A stretch of 64,000 nucleotides of DNA from Bowdeniella nasicola (GCF_900107735.1 NZ_FNQV01000006.1:1-64000); one strand, 5' to 3'; positions 1 through 8,173 are shown, numbered from the stretch's first letter. Numbers and translations: made by a program. Notes: generated by a model not told the origin, from the sequence alone.

Positions 1-87
1 CTGGGATTCCGGAACCTCACCCACTACATCGCCAGATCACTGCTCGAGACCGGCGGCTTCAGACCCCAACTACACCCTGCATTGTGA
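1..87 (+). CDS. Transposase C-terminal fragment, ISL3-like (5' part outside window)
   Basis: Frame 1 encodes 28 residues ending in TGA at 85-87. It contains GFRNLTHYIARSLLETGG and ends PQLHPAL. ISL3-family DDE transposases end with a GFRN-x2-NY-x-LR-x-LL pattern, which this resembles. Only the tail is visible, so catalytic residues and intactness cannot be judged. It sits immediately inside the putative terminal repeat, as expected for a single-gene IS. Another IS family with a similar C-terminus remains possible. Confidence 0.6.
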   Translation: MGFRNLTHYIARSLLETGGFRPQLHPAL

Positions 88-93
88 TGAGCC
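1..93 (+). mobile_element. Right end of an ISL3-like insertion sequence (continues left of window)
   Basis: The element end is inferred from two things. A transposase-like reading frame stops at 87, and the minus-strand MFS frame becomes nonsense exactly at 93/94. Read inward from 93, the terminal sequence is GGCTCATCACAATGCAGG. A GGCTC start is typical of ISL3-family terminal repeats, and that family makes 8-bp target duplications. If this is right, bases 94-101 (CGTAATCA) are one copy of the duplication and the other lies beyond the left edge. The left end of the element is outside the window. Confidence 0.65.
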
Positions 94-399
94 CGTAATC
101 ATGATTCGCGCGATCCAGAATCGCGCACCGAGCTTATGCATCAACAGATTCGAGGGAACTTCGAGCAGAGAATATGCGAAGAAGAACAGACCTGCGCCCA
201 GCCCGTATGCAGCGGCAGTCAGACCGATATCTGCCTGCAGCGCGTTCTTGGCCATGCCAATGTTGGTGCGGTCAATGAAGGCGATGATGTACACGACGAT
301 CATCAGTGGCATCAATTTGCCAAAGTTGGTCTTGGTAATGCGCTCCAAGCGGCTCCGCTTGGCGGGGTCGGCCATAGGCCCGACAACGGTATCGGACAT
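70..399 (-). pseudogene. MFS carrier (ACS/phthalate-permease type), truncated by IS insertion
   Basis: Residues 1-102 are the N-terminus of an anion:cation-symporter MFS protein: a cytoplasmic start, then TM1 carrying FIDRTNIGMA, TM2 and TM3 (LFFFAYSLLEVPSNLLMHKLG), which are hallmarks of the phthalate/tartrate/hexuronate carrier group. These proteins are normally about 430 residues. Here the frame leaves MFS sequence at base 94, reads seven residues into the IS end and stops. The missing C-terminal two thirds probably lie beyond the IS. The gene follows the thiolase by 91 bases in the same direction and probably imported the organic acid used by this cluster. Function is likely lost. Confidence 0.8.
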
Positions 400-490
400 G
401 ACAATTCCTTTCTGGGGAACTTACCGAGGGGTGTTTACATCCGCCGTGAGGCGGGGCGTGGTCGGCACAGGTGTACCGACCACGAATGCG

Positions 491-1675
491 CTACATTGCG
501 CGGAACACAGCGGAGACAGCTTGGCCACCGCCGATGCACATCGTCACAAGCCCATGCTCGATGTCGTTGGCTCGCATATTCATCAGAGTGCGAAGGGTGA
601 GGATAGTGCCGGTGGCTCCAATTGGATGTCCCCATGCGATCGCTCCACCGAGTGGGTTCGTGACCTGGGGGTCGAGCCCGGCATCACGCATGACGGCAAC
701 AGCCTGCGAAGCAAATGCCTCATTCAGCTCGATCCAACCGAGATCGGATAGCGTCAGCCCTGTTCGATCCAGAATCTTTTCGATGGCGAGCTTAGGCGCG
801 TATCCCATGATTTCTGGGGCCAATCCGACCTTTGTGAAATCGAGAAGCTCTCCGATTGGGCTTAGGCCTCGCTTTTCTGCTTCGGCAAGCGTTGTCACAA
901 TGACAGCGGCACCTGCATCGTTGATTCCGGAGCTATTCCCTGCTGTAACTGAGCCGTCCTTCGCGAAAGCTGGACGCATTCGGCCAAGGGACTCAGTGGT
1001 AACACCCGAGCGCGGGTGCTCGTCGGTGTCGACGATTGTCTCTCCCCGTCGCGTCGAGATCGTCAGAGGTTCAATTTCGTGAGCCACTGCACCATTCGAC
1101 AAGGCTTCTTGAGCTCGACGCTGAGATTCAGCTGCGAATTCATCTTGCGCTTCGCGGCTGACACCGAATTTATCGGCTACTTTCTCAGCAGTTGCACCCA
1201 TTGGGTAATTGCCCCACGGGTCTGTGACGAGCGAGAGCGTGCCGTCTACGAGCGTGTGATGACCCAAGCGATAGCCGTTGCGGGCATCGAAATCCATGAA
1301 AGGCTGCCGAGACATATTCTCACAACCGCCTGCTACGACTAACTTGGCTTCACCTTGGCGCAGTTCCAATGCTGCACTTGCAATGGCCTGCAGCCCCGAG
1401 CCGCACAGCCGGTTCACGGACATGGCGGTCGATGATTCGCGCGCTCCAGCCTCGAGAGCAACACGGCGTCCGATGAATGCATCACCGCCAATTTGTCCTA
1501 CACAGCCAATGATGAACTCATCTACATCTTCCACATTGACACCAGCGCGCTGACACGCAGCTTTGACTGCGTGCGCACCGAGCTCGTGATTGGGAACTGC
1601 CGCGAGCGCGCCACCGAAACTCCCGGTTGGCGTCCTAGCGCCCGAAATAACGACAATGCGTTCGTTCGTATCCAT
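491..1675 (-). CDS. Acetyl-CoA acetyltransferase (thiolase)
   Basis: Thiolase of 394 residues, the usual family length, catalysing thiolytic cleavage of a 3-oxoacyl-CoA or its reverse. Visible motifs are the nucleophile Cys91 in NRLCGSGLQA, GGCENMSRQPF, the GHPIGATG histidine loop and the C-terminal CIGGGQA cysteine loop. The frame runs open further upstream, but the ATG at 1675 begins MDTNERIVVISGARTPTG as in other thiolases and has a GGAGAA ribosome site, so the longer version is rejected. It follows the CoA-transferase by 19 bases and is probably cotranscribed with it. Base composition is lower in GC than the genes after 5 kb. Exact substrate chain length is not readable. Confidence 0.9.
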   Translation of the reverse strand: MDTNERIVVISGARTPTGSFGGALAAVPNHELGAHAVKAACQRAGVNVEDVDEFIIGCVGQIGGDAFIGRRVALEAGARESSTAMSVNRLCGSGLQAIASAALELRQGEAKLVVAGGCENMSRQPFMDFDARNGYRLGHHTLVDGTLSLVTDPWGNYPMGATAEKVADKFGVSREAQDEFAAESQRRAQEALSNGAVAHEIEPLTISTRRGETIVDTDEHPRSGVTTESLGRMRPAFAKDGSVTAGNSSGINDAGAAVIVTTLAEAEKRGLSPIGELLDFTKVGLAPEIMGYAPKLAIEKILDRTGLTLSDLGWIELNEAFASQAVAVMRDAGLDPQVTNPLGGAIAWGHPIGATGTILTLRTLMNMRANDIEHGLVTMCIGGGQAVSAVFRAM

Positions 1676-1694
1676 GGTTGGTTCTCCGTATTTC

Positions 1695-3161
1695 TTAGTT
1701 GGTTGCAAGCGCAAAGCGTATTGACGACAACGCTCGCTGAGCTTCAGGTGAGTCGTCCTCCTGCATGACCCTCCACCCCGAGTCAGTGAATTCGAGTAGG
1801 TAATACTCGCTTGCGAGGTAGACCTTCTTGCCTCGTTCGAGTGCGCGACGTGCGCTAAAGGAGACCTGGTCGACTTGCTCGACAAACTTCGGGTGTCGAC
1901 CCGATGCTGACATCAGGAAACAGACCTTCTTGGCGCCGTCGGTGATGTCCATGAATCCACCGACGCCGACAGCTCTGCCCCCGAGCAACGAAACATTGAC
2001 ATCCCCATCGGGATCAACCTGTCCAGTCCCCATGAACGTGATATCGACTCCTCCCCCGTTGTAGAAGTCCATTTGCTGAGGGTGCCCAATGATCGCTTGG
2101 GGACTGATGGCAGCTCCGAAATCGACGACCCCCAGCGGAATGCCGCCATACGTGCCAGACTCGACAGTTAGAAAAACATCGTCGAGTTTTCCTGCTTGGA
2201 ACAGCGCACGCCCGATGGTGTCGGCAGGGATCCCGGTGCCGACATTGATGACATCTCCGGACTCCACAATCTGCACGCCGCGGAGTCCTATAGCAACGCG
2301 TTCCTCGGCCATTTCCTGAGCTTCAAATGCACGGCCGACATTATCGGGTGTGACATATCCAGAAAGGAGTTCGTCGTTGTACTTCGGGAAGGAGTGGGTT
2401 TGCCGGTGATGTAAGTCAGGGTTCGTCGTCACCGCCGCGTAATCGACTAGCACACCTGGAACGGTGACGTCCCTTGGCCTAATCTCCCCGGGTTCGACGA
2501 TCTCCTTGACTTGGGCAATCACAATGCCTCCGCAGTTGTGAACTGCTTGCGCAATTCCAAGAGCATCAAGACCTGATACCTCTTCGCGGTGCGATAGATT
2601 GCCGAGTTTATCGATCACGGCTCCACGGATGATGGCTACGTCGAGCTTGATTGGCTTGTACCTCAGGTACTCACGACCGTCTATTTCGACGAACTGCACG
2701 TACTCCTCGGAATCGACATTTGCCTTGGCTGAATCGTTGAACCGGCCCCCATCGACCCGAGGATCCACAAACGTCCCGAGGCCGACTGTGGAGAGCTGTC
2801 CTGGACGACCTGCAGCGATCGTGCGATAAAGCGTTGAGAGCTGGCCTTGTGGCAAACAGATACACTCTGCTTCATCGTTTCCTAGAAGTTCACCCATTTT
2901 TGGAGTGAGACCCCAGTGAGAGCCAATAACTCGTTTGACGAGTCCTTTGTGTGCCATCCGAGACATGCCAATTTCACGGTTTGACTGTCCAGCGGACTGC
3001 ACCCACGTGAGTTGGTTTGGCGTACCCGACTCAAGAAACGAGCGTTCGATTTCGGCGAGGATCTCATCGGCTACACCCATAAGGGTCATACCATCCGTCA
3101 CCACCGTAGAGCCATCTGGGATTAGGTCGGCGACCTCGTCCATCGACACAAAAGCGGTCAC
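1695..3161 (-). CDS. Family I acyl-CoA transferase (Pct/YdiF-like)
   Basis: 488-residue fused alpha-beta CoA-transferase of the propionate/acetate CoA-transferase (YdiF, Pct) type. It would move CoA from a donor thioester to a free carboxylate. The N-terminal half carries the alpha-subunit fold and the C-terminal half the beta-subunit. Glu334 in FLTVESGTYGG is at the position of the catalytic glutamate that forms the glutamyl-CoA intermediate, and a glycine-rich GGAR-like loop follows. The start overlaps the SDR stop by 4 bases, so translation is probably coupled. In context it would activate an imported acid with CoA before reduction or oxidation and thiolysis. Substrate is unknown. Confidence 0.85.
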   Translation of the reverse strand: MTAFVSMDEVADLIPDGSTVVTDGMTLMGVADEILAEIERSFLESGTPNQLTWVQSAGQSNREIGMSRMAHKGLVKRVIGSHWGLTPKMGELLGNDEAECICLPQGQLSTLYRTIAAGRPGQLSTVGLGTFVDPRVDGGRFNDSAKANVDSEEYVQFVEIDGREYLRYKPIKLDVAIIRGAVIDKLGNLSHREEVSGLDALGIAQAVHNCGGIVIAQVKEIVEPGEIRPRDVTVPGVLVDYAAVTTNPDLHHRQTHSFPKYNDELLSGYVTPDNVGRAFEAQEMAEERVAIGLRGVQIVESGDVINVGTGIPADTIGRALFQAGKLDDVFLTVESGTYGGIPLGVVDFGAAISPQAIIGHPQQMDFYNGGGVDITFMGTGQVDPDGDVNVSLLGGRAVGVGGFMDITDGAKKVCFLMSASGRHPKFVEQVDQVSFSARRALERGKKVYLASEYYLLEFTDSGWRVMQEDDSPEAQRALSSIRFALATN

Positions 3162-3898
3162 AGCTGGTACCCCCCACCGATGTCAATCACCTGGCCGGTG
3201 ACGTAGGAGGAGTCATCCGAGGACAGGAATGCCACGACGCGTGCTACATCTGCCGGCTGCCCCACGCGCTGCATCGGAATCTTTGCGAGTTGAGCATCGA
3301 AGAGATTCTCCGGCATTCCGCGGGTCATATCCGTTTCAATGAAACCCGGGCAGACTGCATTCGCGGTGATTTGCGAGCGGGCAAGCTCTTTCGCGATTGA
3401 ACGGGTAAGTCCAACGACGCCTGCCTTAGCTGCTGCATAGTTAGTCTGTCCGATATTTCCCATCCACGATGCAGATGCCACATTGACAATGCGGCCGTAC
3501 TTATTTCCCCGCATATGGGCACCTACCGAACGACATGTGTAGAACACACCAGATAGGTCCACCGAAATAACCGAATCCCACTGCTCATCAGTCATCTTCC
3601 AGAGCATGGCGTCCCGGTTGATCCCCGCATTATTCACGAGGATGTCGATTCGTCCGCAGTTCTCAATGATGTCTGCGACCGCTGCATCAACTGCTTCCCG
3701 GTCAGAAACGTCCAAACCGATTCCGTAACTCTCGTTACCGAGGTCTTCAGCAGTACTAGAGGCGGCTTCGGCGTCAACGTCAGCAACGATGACCCGTGCT
3801 CCTCGCTCGGCCAATTCTGTGGCAATACCGCGTCCGATACCGCGCGCCGCACCAGTAACTAGCGCTACCTTGTCGTCTAACGATGCTGTCTCAATCAC
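3158..3898 (-). CDS. SDR oxidoreductase (FabG/PhaB-like 3-oxoacyl reductase or dehydrogenase)
   Basis: 246-residue classical short-chain dehydrogenase. Seen are the cofactor motif TGAARGIG (about 15-22), NNAG (about 89-92), a serine near 142, and catalytic Tyr154 and Lys158 in NYAAAKAG. The aspartate ending beta-2 (VIVADVD) is the usual sign of an NAD(H) preference. The GTG at 3898 was chosen because AAAGGAG lies at good spacing and the GTGA overlap with the LacI stop is typical of coupling; the upstream ATG would only read regulator sequence. Between a CoA-transferase and a thiolase it most likely interconverts 3-hydroxyacyl-CoA and 3-oxoacyl-CoA. That substrate is inference. Confidence 0.85.
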   Translation of the reverse strand: MIETASLDDKVALVTGAARGIGRGIATELAERGARVIVADVDAEAASSTAEDLGNESYGIGLDVSDREAVDAAVADIIENCGRIDILVNNAGINRDAMLWKMTDEQWDSVISVDLSGVFYTCRSVGAHMRGNKYGRIVNVASASWMGNIGQTNYAAAKAGVVGLTRSIAKELARSQITANAVCPGFIETDMTRGMPENLFDAQLAKIPMQRVGQPADVARVVAFLSSDDSSYVTGQVIDIGGGYQL

Positions 3899-4944
3899 TC
3901 GTGTTCTCCTTTCTTCCTGCTGCATCCGCAGCTGGTTCCGATGTATAGGCCGTGGCGACACAGAATGCTCTGTGGAGGACCGTTGGGCCGCTTAAGCCGA
4001 ATAGTCACCAGATCGACGGCTGCTTGGGCCATCTGGCGACGAGGCTGGATGATGGTGGTCAGATCGATCATGTGGGCACGAGTTGCAGTCAAACCGTCAA
4101 ACCCCGTGACAGCGAGATCACGAGGAACTCGGATGCCCCTGCTTCTGAGTTCACTAATCACACCAAGCGCGATGGCGTCGGTACCGCAAACGACGGCTTC
4201 GGGCAGCTCGCCCAACTCGAGGAGATAGCGCGCGGCGTTAACCCCATCCGGGACGTTGAGACCGCCCGTAATGTTCCATTTCCTCGGAAGCCGAATCCCC
4301 GCGGAAGACAAAGCTTCGCGGAAACCAGCGGCACGGGTGGCAGAAGCAGTTGAGCTCACCGGACCACCTACGATGGCGAACTTCCGGTAGCCGTGTTCGA
4401 GCAAGTGACCAACTATCTGGAGACCCGCTGCGCGATCATCAATCCCGACAAAATCAGCTTCGGCGTATTCCATCCGCCGCGAGATTTGCACAAATGGAAT
4501 GCGCGCGGCGCGGAGCATCCGACAAACCTCGCCGTCTCCGGACTGAATGGCGGTGAGGAGCACCCCATCGACGCGATGATGGATCATTGTCGTGACCGCG
4601 GCAGTTACAGCACGGTTCTCATCCCGACTGTGACTAAGAAAGACTTCGTGCCCCTGTTCGCGTGCCACGTCAGTTACCGAGATGGCGAACTCGCTGTAGA
4701 ACGGGTTCGATACATCGGCCAGTATGACGCCAAGAACCGCGGTATCGCTCGTAGCACTACGAGGTTGCGTAGGACGAACGTCGTATCGCTTAGCGGCCTC
4801 GAGAATCCGCTTGCGCGTTTCGTCTGAAACACCAGGTTGGCCATGCAGCGCGTATGAAACCGCCGCAGCGCTCACCCCAAGCATCCGCGCTAGCTGGGCA
4901 GCCGACATCCGTCGACTCCCTTGCGGCGGGGAAGGAGTGTTCAT
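3895..4944 (-). CDS. LacI-family transcriptional regulator
   Basis: 349 residues. The N-terminal helix-turn-helix at about 13-35 (MSAAQLARMLGVSAAAVSYA) with the hinge-helix that follows is characteristic of LacI/GalR proteins. The rest is a periplasmic-binding-like effector domain beginning at VLGVILADVSNPFYSE. It is the first gene of the minus-strand cluster and overlaps the SDR start by 4 bases, so it probably controls its own operon, with the operator expected in the 138 bases upstream. The C-terminus carries an unusual Cys-x-Cys (GTSCGCSRKK). The effector cannot be told from sequence. Confidence 0.92.
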   Translation of the reverse strand: MNTPSPPQGSRRMSAAQLARMLGVSAAAVSYALHGQPGVSDETRKRILEAAKRYDVRPTQPRSATSDTAVLGVILADVSNPFYSEFAISVTDVAREQGHEVFLSHSRDENRAVTAAVTTMIHHRVDGVLLTAIQSGDGEVCRMLRAARIPFVQISRRMEYAEADFVGIDDRAAGLQIVGHLLEHGYRKFAIVGGPVSSTASATRAAGFREALSSAGIRLPRKWNITGGLNVPDGVNAARYLLELGELPEAVVCGTDAIALGVISELRSRGIRVPRDLAVTGFDGLTATRAHMIDLTTIIQPRRQMAQAAVDLVTIRLKRPNGPPQSILCRHGLYIGTSCGCSRKKGEHE

Positions 4945-4964
4945 AACTCTGTCCTAGGTCCAAG

Positions 4965-4992
4965 AGGGCTTCACCCCCGTTGGTGGGGCCCT
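4965..4992. other. Stem-loop in the lacI/penicillin-acylase intergenic region
   Basis: AGGGC at 4965-4969 pairs with GCCCT at 4988-4992, and CACC pairs with GGTG inside. It lies between the regulator start and the end of the hydrolase gene, near where composition changes. It may be transcribed in the lacI leader. No T-run follows on either strand, so a terminator is not supported. Confidence 0.3.
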
Positions 4993-5024
4993 TGTACCTG
5001 ACAGAATGATCTGGCGCTAGGTGA

Positions 5025-5040
5025 TTAAGCAACGTTAAGC
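5025..5040. promoter_or_regulatory. Possible regulator site: TTAAGC direct repeat, 10-bp period
   Basis: TTAAGC occurs at 5025-5030 and again at 5035-5040, one helical turn apart, with AACG between. It is 81 bases upstream of the LacI-family start, so it would lie in that gene's promoter region. LacI proteins usually bind palindromes, and only AACGTT in the centre is self-complementary, so the assignment is weak. Confidence 0.25.
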
Positions 5041-5082
5041 TGCGACGTAGATCATACTCCTTGATAGCGAGCGGATTCCAAG

Positions 5083-7719
5083 CTACTCCCGCGGCTCGAT
5101 CACGAGCGTCTGCGTGGCTGCCTCGGCCACCGCGTCGGCGCTGAACGGCCACGGGAAATACTCGCCGCTCGCCCACGGCTCGATCTGATCGGTGTAGTGC
5201 CGCGAGGCGGGATGGCCGGAATTGCCGGTGAGGTTCACCCAGCTGGAGGCGTCGAGGTCGGACAAGTCAACGACCATCCGCATCGAGGGCGCCGTCGTCA
5301 CCTGGTAGTCGCCGCGGCCGCGCTTATCGAGCTGCGGGGACCAGCCCGTCGCGTTCACGATCGAGGAGCCGCCGGAGGCCGGCACGGGCGCGGGGTTGAC
5401 GAGCCAGCGCACGGGCGCGGGAATGTCGGCGCCGCCCAGCAGCGAGTGCGTCGGGCGGAACTGGTGCAGATCGCCCCAGCTCCAGCGCCCGGGCTCCTTG
5501 CCCTGGACGTTCGTGAGTTCGTAGCGCGCGTTGGTCAGCGCGCGGGTGAGGATCTCGTCGCGGGTTTCGCGCACGTTAATCGTCGTGCGGTCATCCCACC
5601 AGCTCGACTGCGGATCGTCGATGAGCTCGGTCATGACGGCGAGCCAGCGCGAGCCACCGCTGATGGCGATCGAATCGGGCAGGTCGTCGTCGAAGGTGCC
5701 GGAGACGAGGTGGGCCCACACCGAGGCGAAGTAGGCGGCGCCGGGCGCGTCGGCGGACTGCTTCAGGCCGTCGCGCTGCCAGGTGCGCAGCTCGTCAATG
5801 GCCTCCTTGATGAAGGGGTCCTCAATGTCCAAGCGCAGGATCGCGGGCAGCAGCTTTTCGGCGAACGGGTTCGCGTCGTCGAGCATGTACTGCTCGGCCA
5901 TCTCCGTGGTGATCGGTGTGCCGGCGGCGATGTCTTCGCTGATGCGGCCGCGCAGTTGCTGGGAGCGGTAGCCGTAGTCGAAATCGCGGCCGAGGAAGGG
6001 GCGGTCGCCCGGCGCGACGATCGCTTGGTTGGCGGCGACGACGAAGCCCTCCTCGGGGTTGGTCACGCGCGGGAGTTGATCGCCGGAGAGGTAGTCGAGC
6101 CAGTCGTAGGCGGCGTCCCAGCCGGGGCGCGGCCACGTGCCATCGGCGGGGACGACGGCGTCGGAGACGGTGCCGCGCACGGGGATTTTGCCGGGCATGA
6201 CGTAGCCGATGTCGCCGTCGGTGGAGGCCCACACGATGTTCTGCGCGGGGACCTCGAACTTGGCGGCCGCAGCGGCGATCTCCTCGGCGCTAGTGGCGCG
6301 GTCGATCGCAAAGACGGCGTCCATCGTGGCGCCGGGCTGCAGCGCCGTCCACGCGAGGGAGACGGCGTAGCCGTTGGAGCCGGCCGACGGCGAGCCCGCG
6401 GGCACCGGCAGCGCGGAGACATCGGCCAGGCCGAGGACGTCGGAGACGATCGGGCCGTGGCCGGTCTCGCGCACCGTGAGTTCGATCGGCTCCTCGACGC
6501 CCGCGACGGCGAGCTTCTCGGTGCGCGTCGTCAGCGGGACCTCATCGGCGCCACGCTGGTAGGCGGTGCCATCGGCGGAGAGGCGTTCGAGAAAAAAGTC
6601 GGTGACGTCGGCGCCCGTGTTGGTCAGGCCCCACGCGATTTTATGGTTGTGGCCGATGACGACGCCCGGCATGCCGGCGAACGAAAAGCCCGAAACATCA
6701 AACGTGCACGAATCGGACAGCTGCTTGCATTTCAGCCCCACCTGGTGCCAGACGCTCGGCTGGGATACCCCGAGGTGGGGGTCGTTAGCGAGGATCGGCT
6801 TACCGGTATCGGTGTGCGCGCCCGAGATCACGAAGGAGTTCGAGCCGGTGCCCTCGCCGCCGCCGATGAGCTGCGGTACCGCGGAGATCGCGGCCTTGGC
6901 CGAGGCGAACGCGGCCGCCGCGGTGGGGTCGCGATACTCGCCGAGCGCGGAGTCGCGCTCCCCGCTCAGCCGCGCGGGCGAGGTGACGGCCGGCGCCGTC
7001 GGGGCGTTCGGGCCCGCGACGATCGGAGCGTTGTCCTGGATCGGGTAGTCGGGAAAGAGCTGCTGGACGCGGTCGAGATCGCCGAGCGCCGCATATAGGT
7101 GGGCACGCGTTAGCTCGTCCTCGAAGTTGTTCTTCAGGTCCCACGCCATTGCCTTGAGCCAGGCGAGCGAATCGATGGGGTCCCAGTTCTCGATATCGGG
7201 GGTGCCGGCGCTCAGGCCGAGGACGGTGTACTCGACGCCGAGCTCGCTCGCTTCGCGGCCCTTGAGGTAGGTGTTGACGCCGTCGGCGTAGGCGGTCAGC
7301 AGGTCGCGCGATTCCTGGCTGATGAGTTTCCACTCTTGTTCGGCGACGCGGCGCCAGCCGAGTGTGCGGATGACCTTGTCCGCTTGGATCGCTTCGGGCA
7401 CGTCGCCGACGAGCTCCGCGAGCCGCCCGCTCGTGACGTGGCGGCGGTAGTCCATTTCGAAGAAGCGGTCCTGCGCGTGCACATAGCCCTGCGCGCGCAT
7501 GAGGTCGGCGTCGGTTTCCGCCGTGATGGTGGGGACCGAGCGCTCATCGCGGGTGATCGTGACCGGGGCTGCGAAGTCGGATAATCGGATGGAGCCGTCG
7601 GTCGTCGGCAACGGGCGCCGAACCGTGTACAGGCCGACGCCGAGCGTGACAACGAGGGCGACGACGAGGGCGATCGCCGTAAAAATTCCGGCCCGCTTCG
7701 CAAATTGGGACTTAGTCAC
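5083..7719 (-). CDS. Penicillin-acylase-family amidohydrolase (Ntn hydrolase), membrane-anchored
   Basis: 878 residues. A signal-anchor at about 12-33 (IFTAIALVVALVVTLGVGLY) suggests export and membrane retention. The proform layout is spacer plus alpha chain, then autocleavage before Ser293 in GTGSNSFVISG, which would become the N-terminal nucleophile of the beta chain. DPHLG, following shortly after, is a conserved family motif. Members hydrolyse beta-lactam side-chain amides, acyl-homoserine lactones or peptides; the native substrate here is unknown. The gene is high-GC, unlike the cluster just beyond it, and is divergent from the FmdB gene across 86 bases. Confidence 0.88.
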   Translation of the reverse strand: MTKSQFAKRAGIFTAIALVVALVVTLGVGLYTVRRPLPTTDGSIRLSDFAAPVTITRDERSVPTITAETDADLMRAQGYVHAQDRFFEMDYRRHVTSGRLAELVGDVPEAIQADKVIRTLGWRRVAEQEWKLISQESRDLLTAYADGVNTYLKGREASELGVEYTVLGLSAGTPDIENWDPIDSLAWLKAMAWDLKNNFEDELTRAHLYAALGDLDRVQQLFPDYPIQDNAPIVAGPNAPTAPAVTSPARLSGERDSALGEYRDPTAAAAFASAKAAISAVPQLIGGGEGTGSNSFVISGAHTDTGKPILANDPHLGVSQPSVWHQVGLKCKQLSDSCTFDVSGFSFAGMPGVVIGHNHKIAWGLTNTGADVTDFFLERLSADGTAYQRGADEVPLTTRTEKLAVAGVEEPIELTVRETGHGPIVSDVLGLADVSALPVPAGSPSAGSNGYAVSLAWTALQPGATMDAVFAIDRATSAEEIAAAAAKFEVPAQNIVWASTDGDIGYVMPGKIPVRGTVSDAVVPADGTWPRPGWDAAYDWLDYLSGDQLPRVTNPEEGFVVAANQAIVAPGDRPFLGRDFDYGYRSQQLRGRISEDIAAGTPITTEMAEQYMLDDANPFAEKLLPAILRLDIEDPFIKEAIDELRTWQRDGLKQSADAPGAAYFASVWAHLVSGTFDDDLPDSIAISGGSRWLAVMTELIDDPQSSWWDDRTTINVRETRDEILTRALTNARYELTNVQGKEPGRWSWGDLHQFRPTHSLLGGADIPAPVRWLVNPAPVPASGGSSIVNATGWSPQLDKRGRGDYQVTTAPSMRMVVDLSDLDASSWVNLTGNSGHPASRHYTDQIEPWASGEYFPWPFSADAVAEAATQTLVIEPRE

Positions 7720-7764
7720 GGCAAAAGACTATCGATTTTCACCACGTCGCGTAGCGGGCTATCA

Positions 7765-7791
7765 TTAGCACTCAGAAGGTCTGAGTGCCAA
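7765..7791 (+). promoter_or_regulatory. CIRCE operator (HrcA site) upstream of the FmdB-type gene
   Basis: TTAGCACTC (7765-7773), nine spacer bases, then GAGTGCCAA (7783-7791). This matches the CIRCE consensus TTAGCACTC-N9-GAGTGCTAA with one changed base. A plausible promoter precedes it, with TTTTCA at 7736 and TATCAT at 7760 separated by 18 bases, so HrcA bound here would cover the start of transcription. It is 14 bases before the ATG of the zinc-ribbon gene, which is therefore probably heat-inducible. Two further CIRCE boxes occur before groEL in this window. Confidence 0.85.
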
Positions 7792-7805
7792 GCTTGGAGG
7801 AAGAG

Positions 7806-8078
7806 ATGCCCACCTACGCCTACCGCTGCACGAACTGTGCGCACGAGTTTGAGGTTCACCAGTCCTTTAGCGAAGACTCGCTCAAGACCTGCGAGGGCTG
7901 TGGCGGCCGGCTGCGAAAGCTCTTCCAGCCCGGTGCCGTGATGTTCAAGGGCTCCGGTTTCTATCGCACGGACTCGCGTAATTCGGGCTCCTCGTCGGTC
8001 TCGAGTTCGAAGCCCGCCAAGCCCAGCACGTCTTCAAAGCCGTCTTCTGGTGGCGGCTCCAGCGCCGGGGGACGCTAG
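7806..8078 (+). CDS. FmdB-family zinc ribbon protein
   Basis: 90 residues. The N-terminal half, MPTYAYRCTNCAHEFE followed by CEGCGG, is the FmdB/CxxC_CxxC_SSSS zinc ribbon with two CxxC pairs. The rest is a Ser/Gly/Lys-rich tail that looks disordered. The start at 7806 has GGAGGAAG just upstream; an in-frame ATG 21 bases earlier overlaps the CIRCE region and is less likely. A strong hairpin terminator follows, so it is probably a single-gene transcript. Family members were called regulators from one gene neighbourhood, but their role is not established. Control by CIRCE suggests a proteostasis link, which is inference. Confidence 0.85.
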   Translation: MPTYAYRCTNCAHEFEVHQSFSEDSLKTCEGCGGRLRKLFQPGAVMFKGSGFYRTDSRNSGSSSVSSSKPAKPSTSSKPSSGGGSSAGGR

Positions 8079-8090
8079 CCTTTTCTATCC

Positions 8091-8117
8091 ACACCGCGCC
8101 CAACTGCGCGGTGTTTC
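8091..8117 (+). terminator. Hairpin terminator after the FmdB-type gene
   Basis: ACACCGCGC (8091-8099) pairs perfectly with GCGCGGTGT (8106-8114) around a 6-base loop and is followed by TTC. It starts 12 bases after the stop codon. The T-run is short, as is common in high-GC genomes. Confidence 0.7.
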
Positions 8118-8173
8118 ATCCTGCCCTCGCACTCCCCCGCACTTTAGGGCCCGTGTCGACCTACCGTCGTGAC

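Noticed and set aside
1676-1885. 70-residue N-terminal extension of the thiolase
   Set aside because: It overlaps the CoA-transferase gene and lacks similarity to thiolases; the ATG at 1675 has a ribosome site.
1-5082. Prophage or integrative element
   Set aside because: No integrase, attachment site or phage gene is visible; the only mobile signal is the IS end.
5197-7098. 633-residue plus-strand reading frame
   Set aside because: It is the antisense shadow of the penicillin-acylase gene: Arg/Gly/Val-rich, no family motif, no ribosome site.
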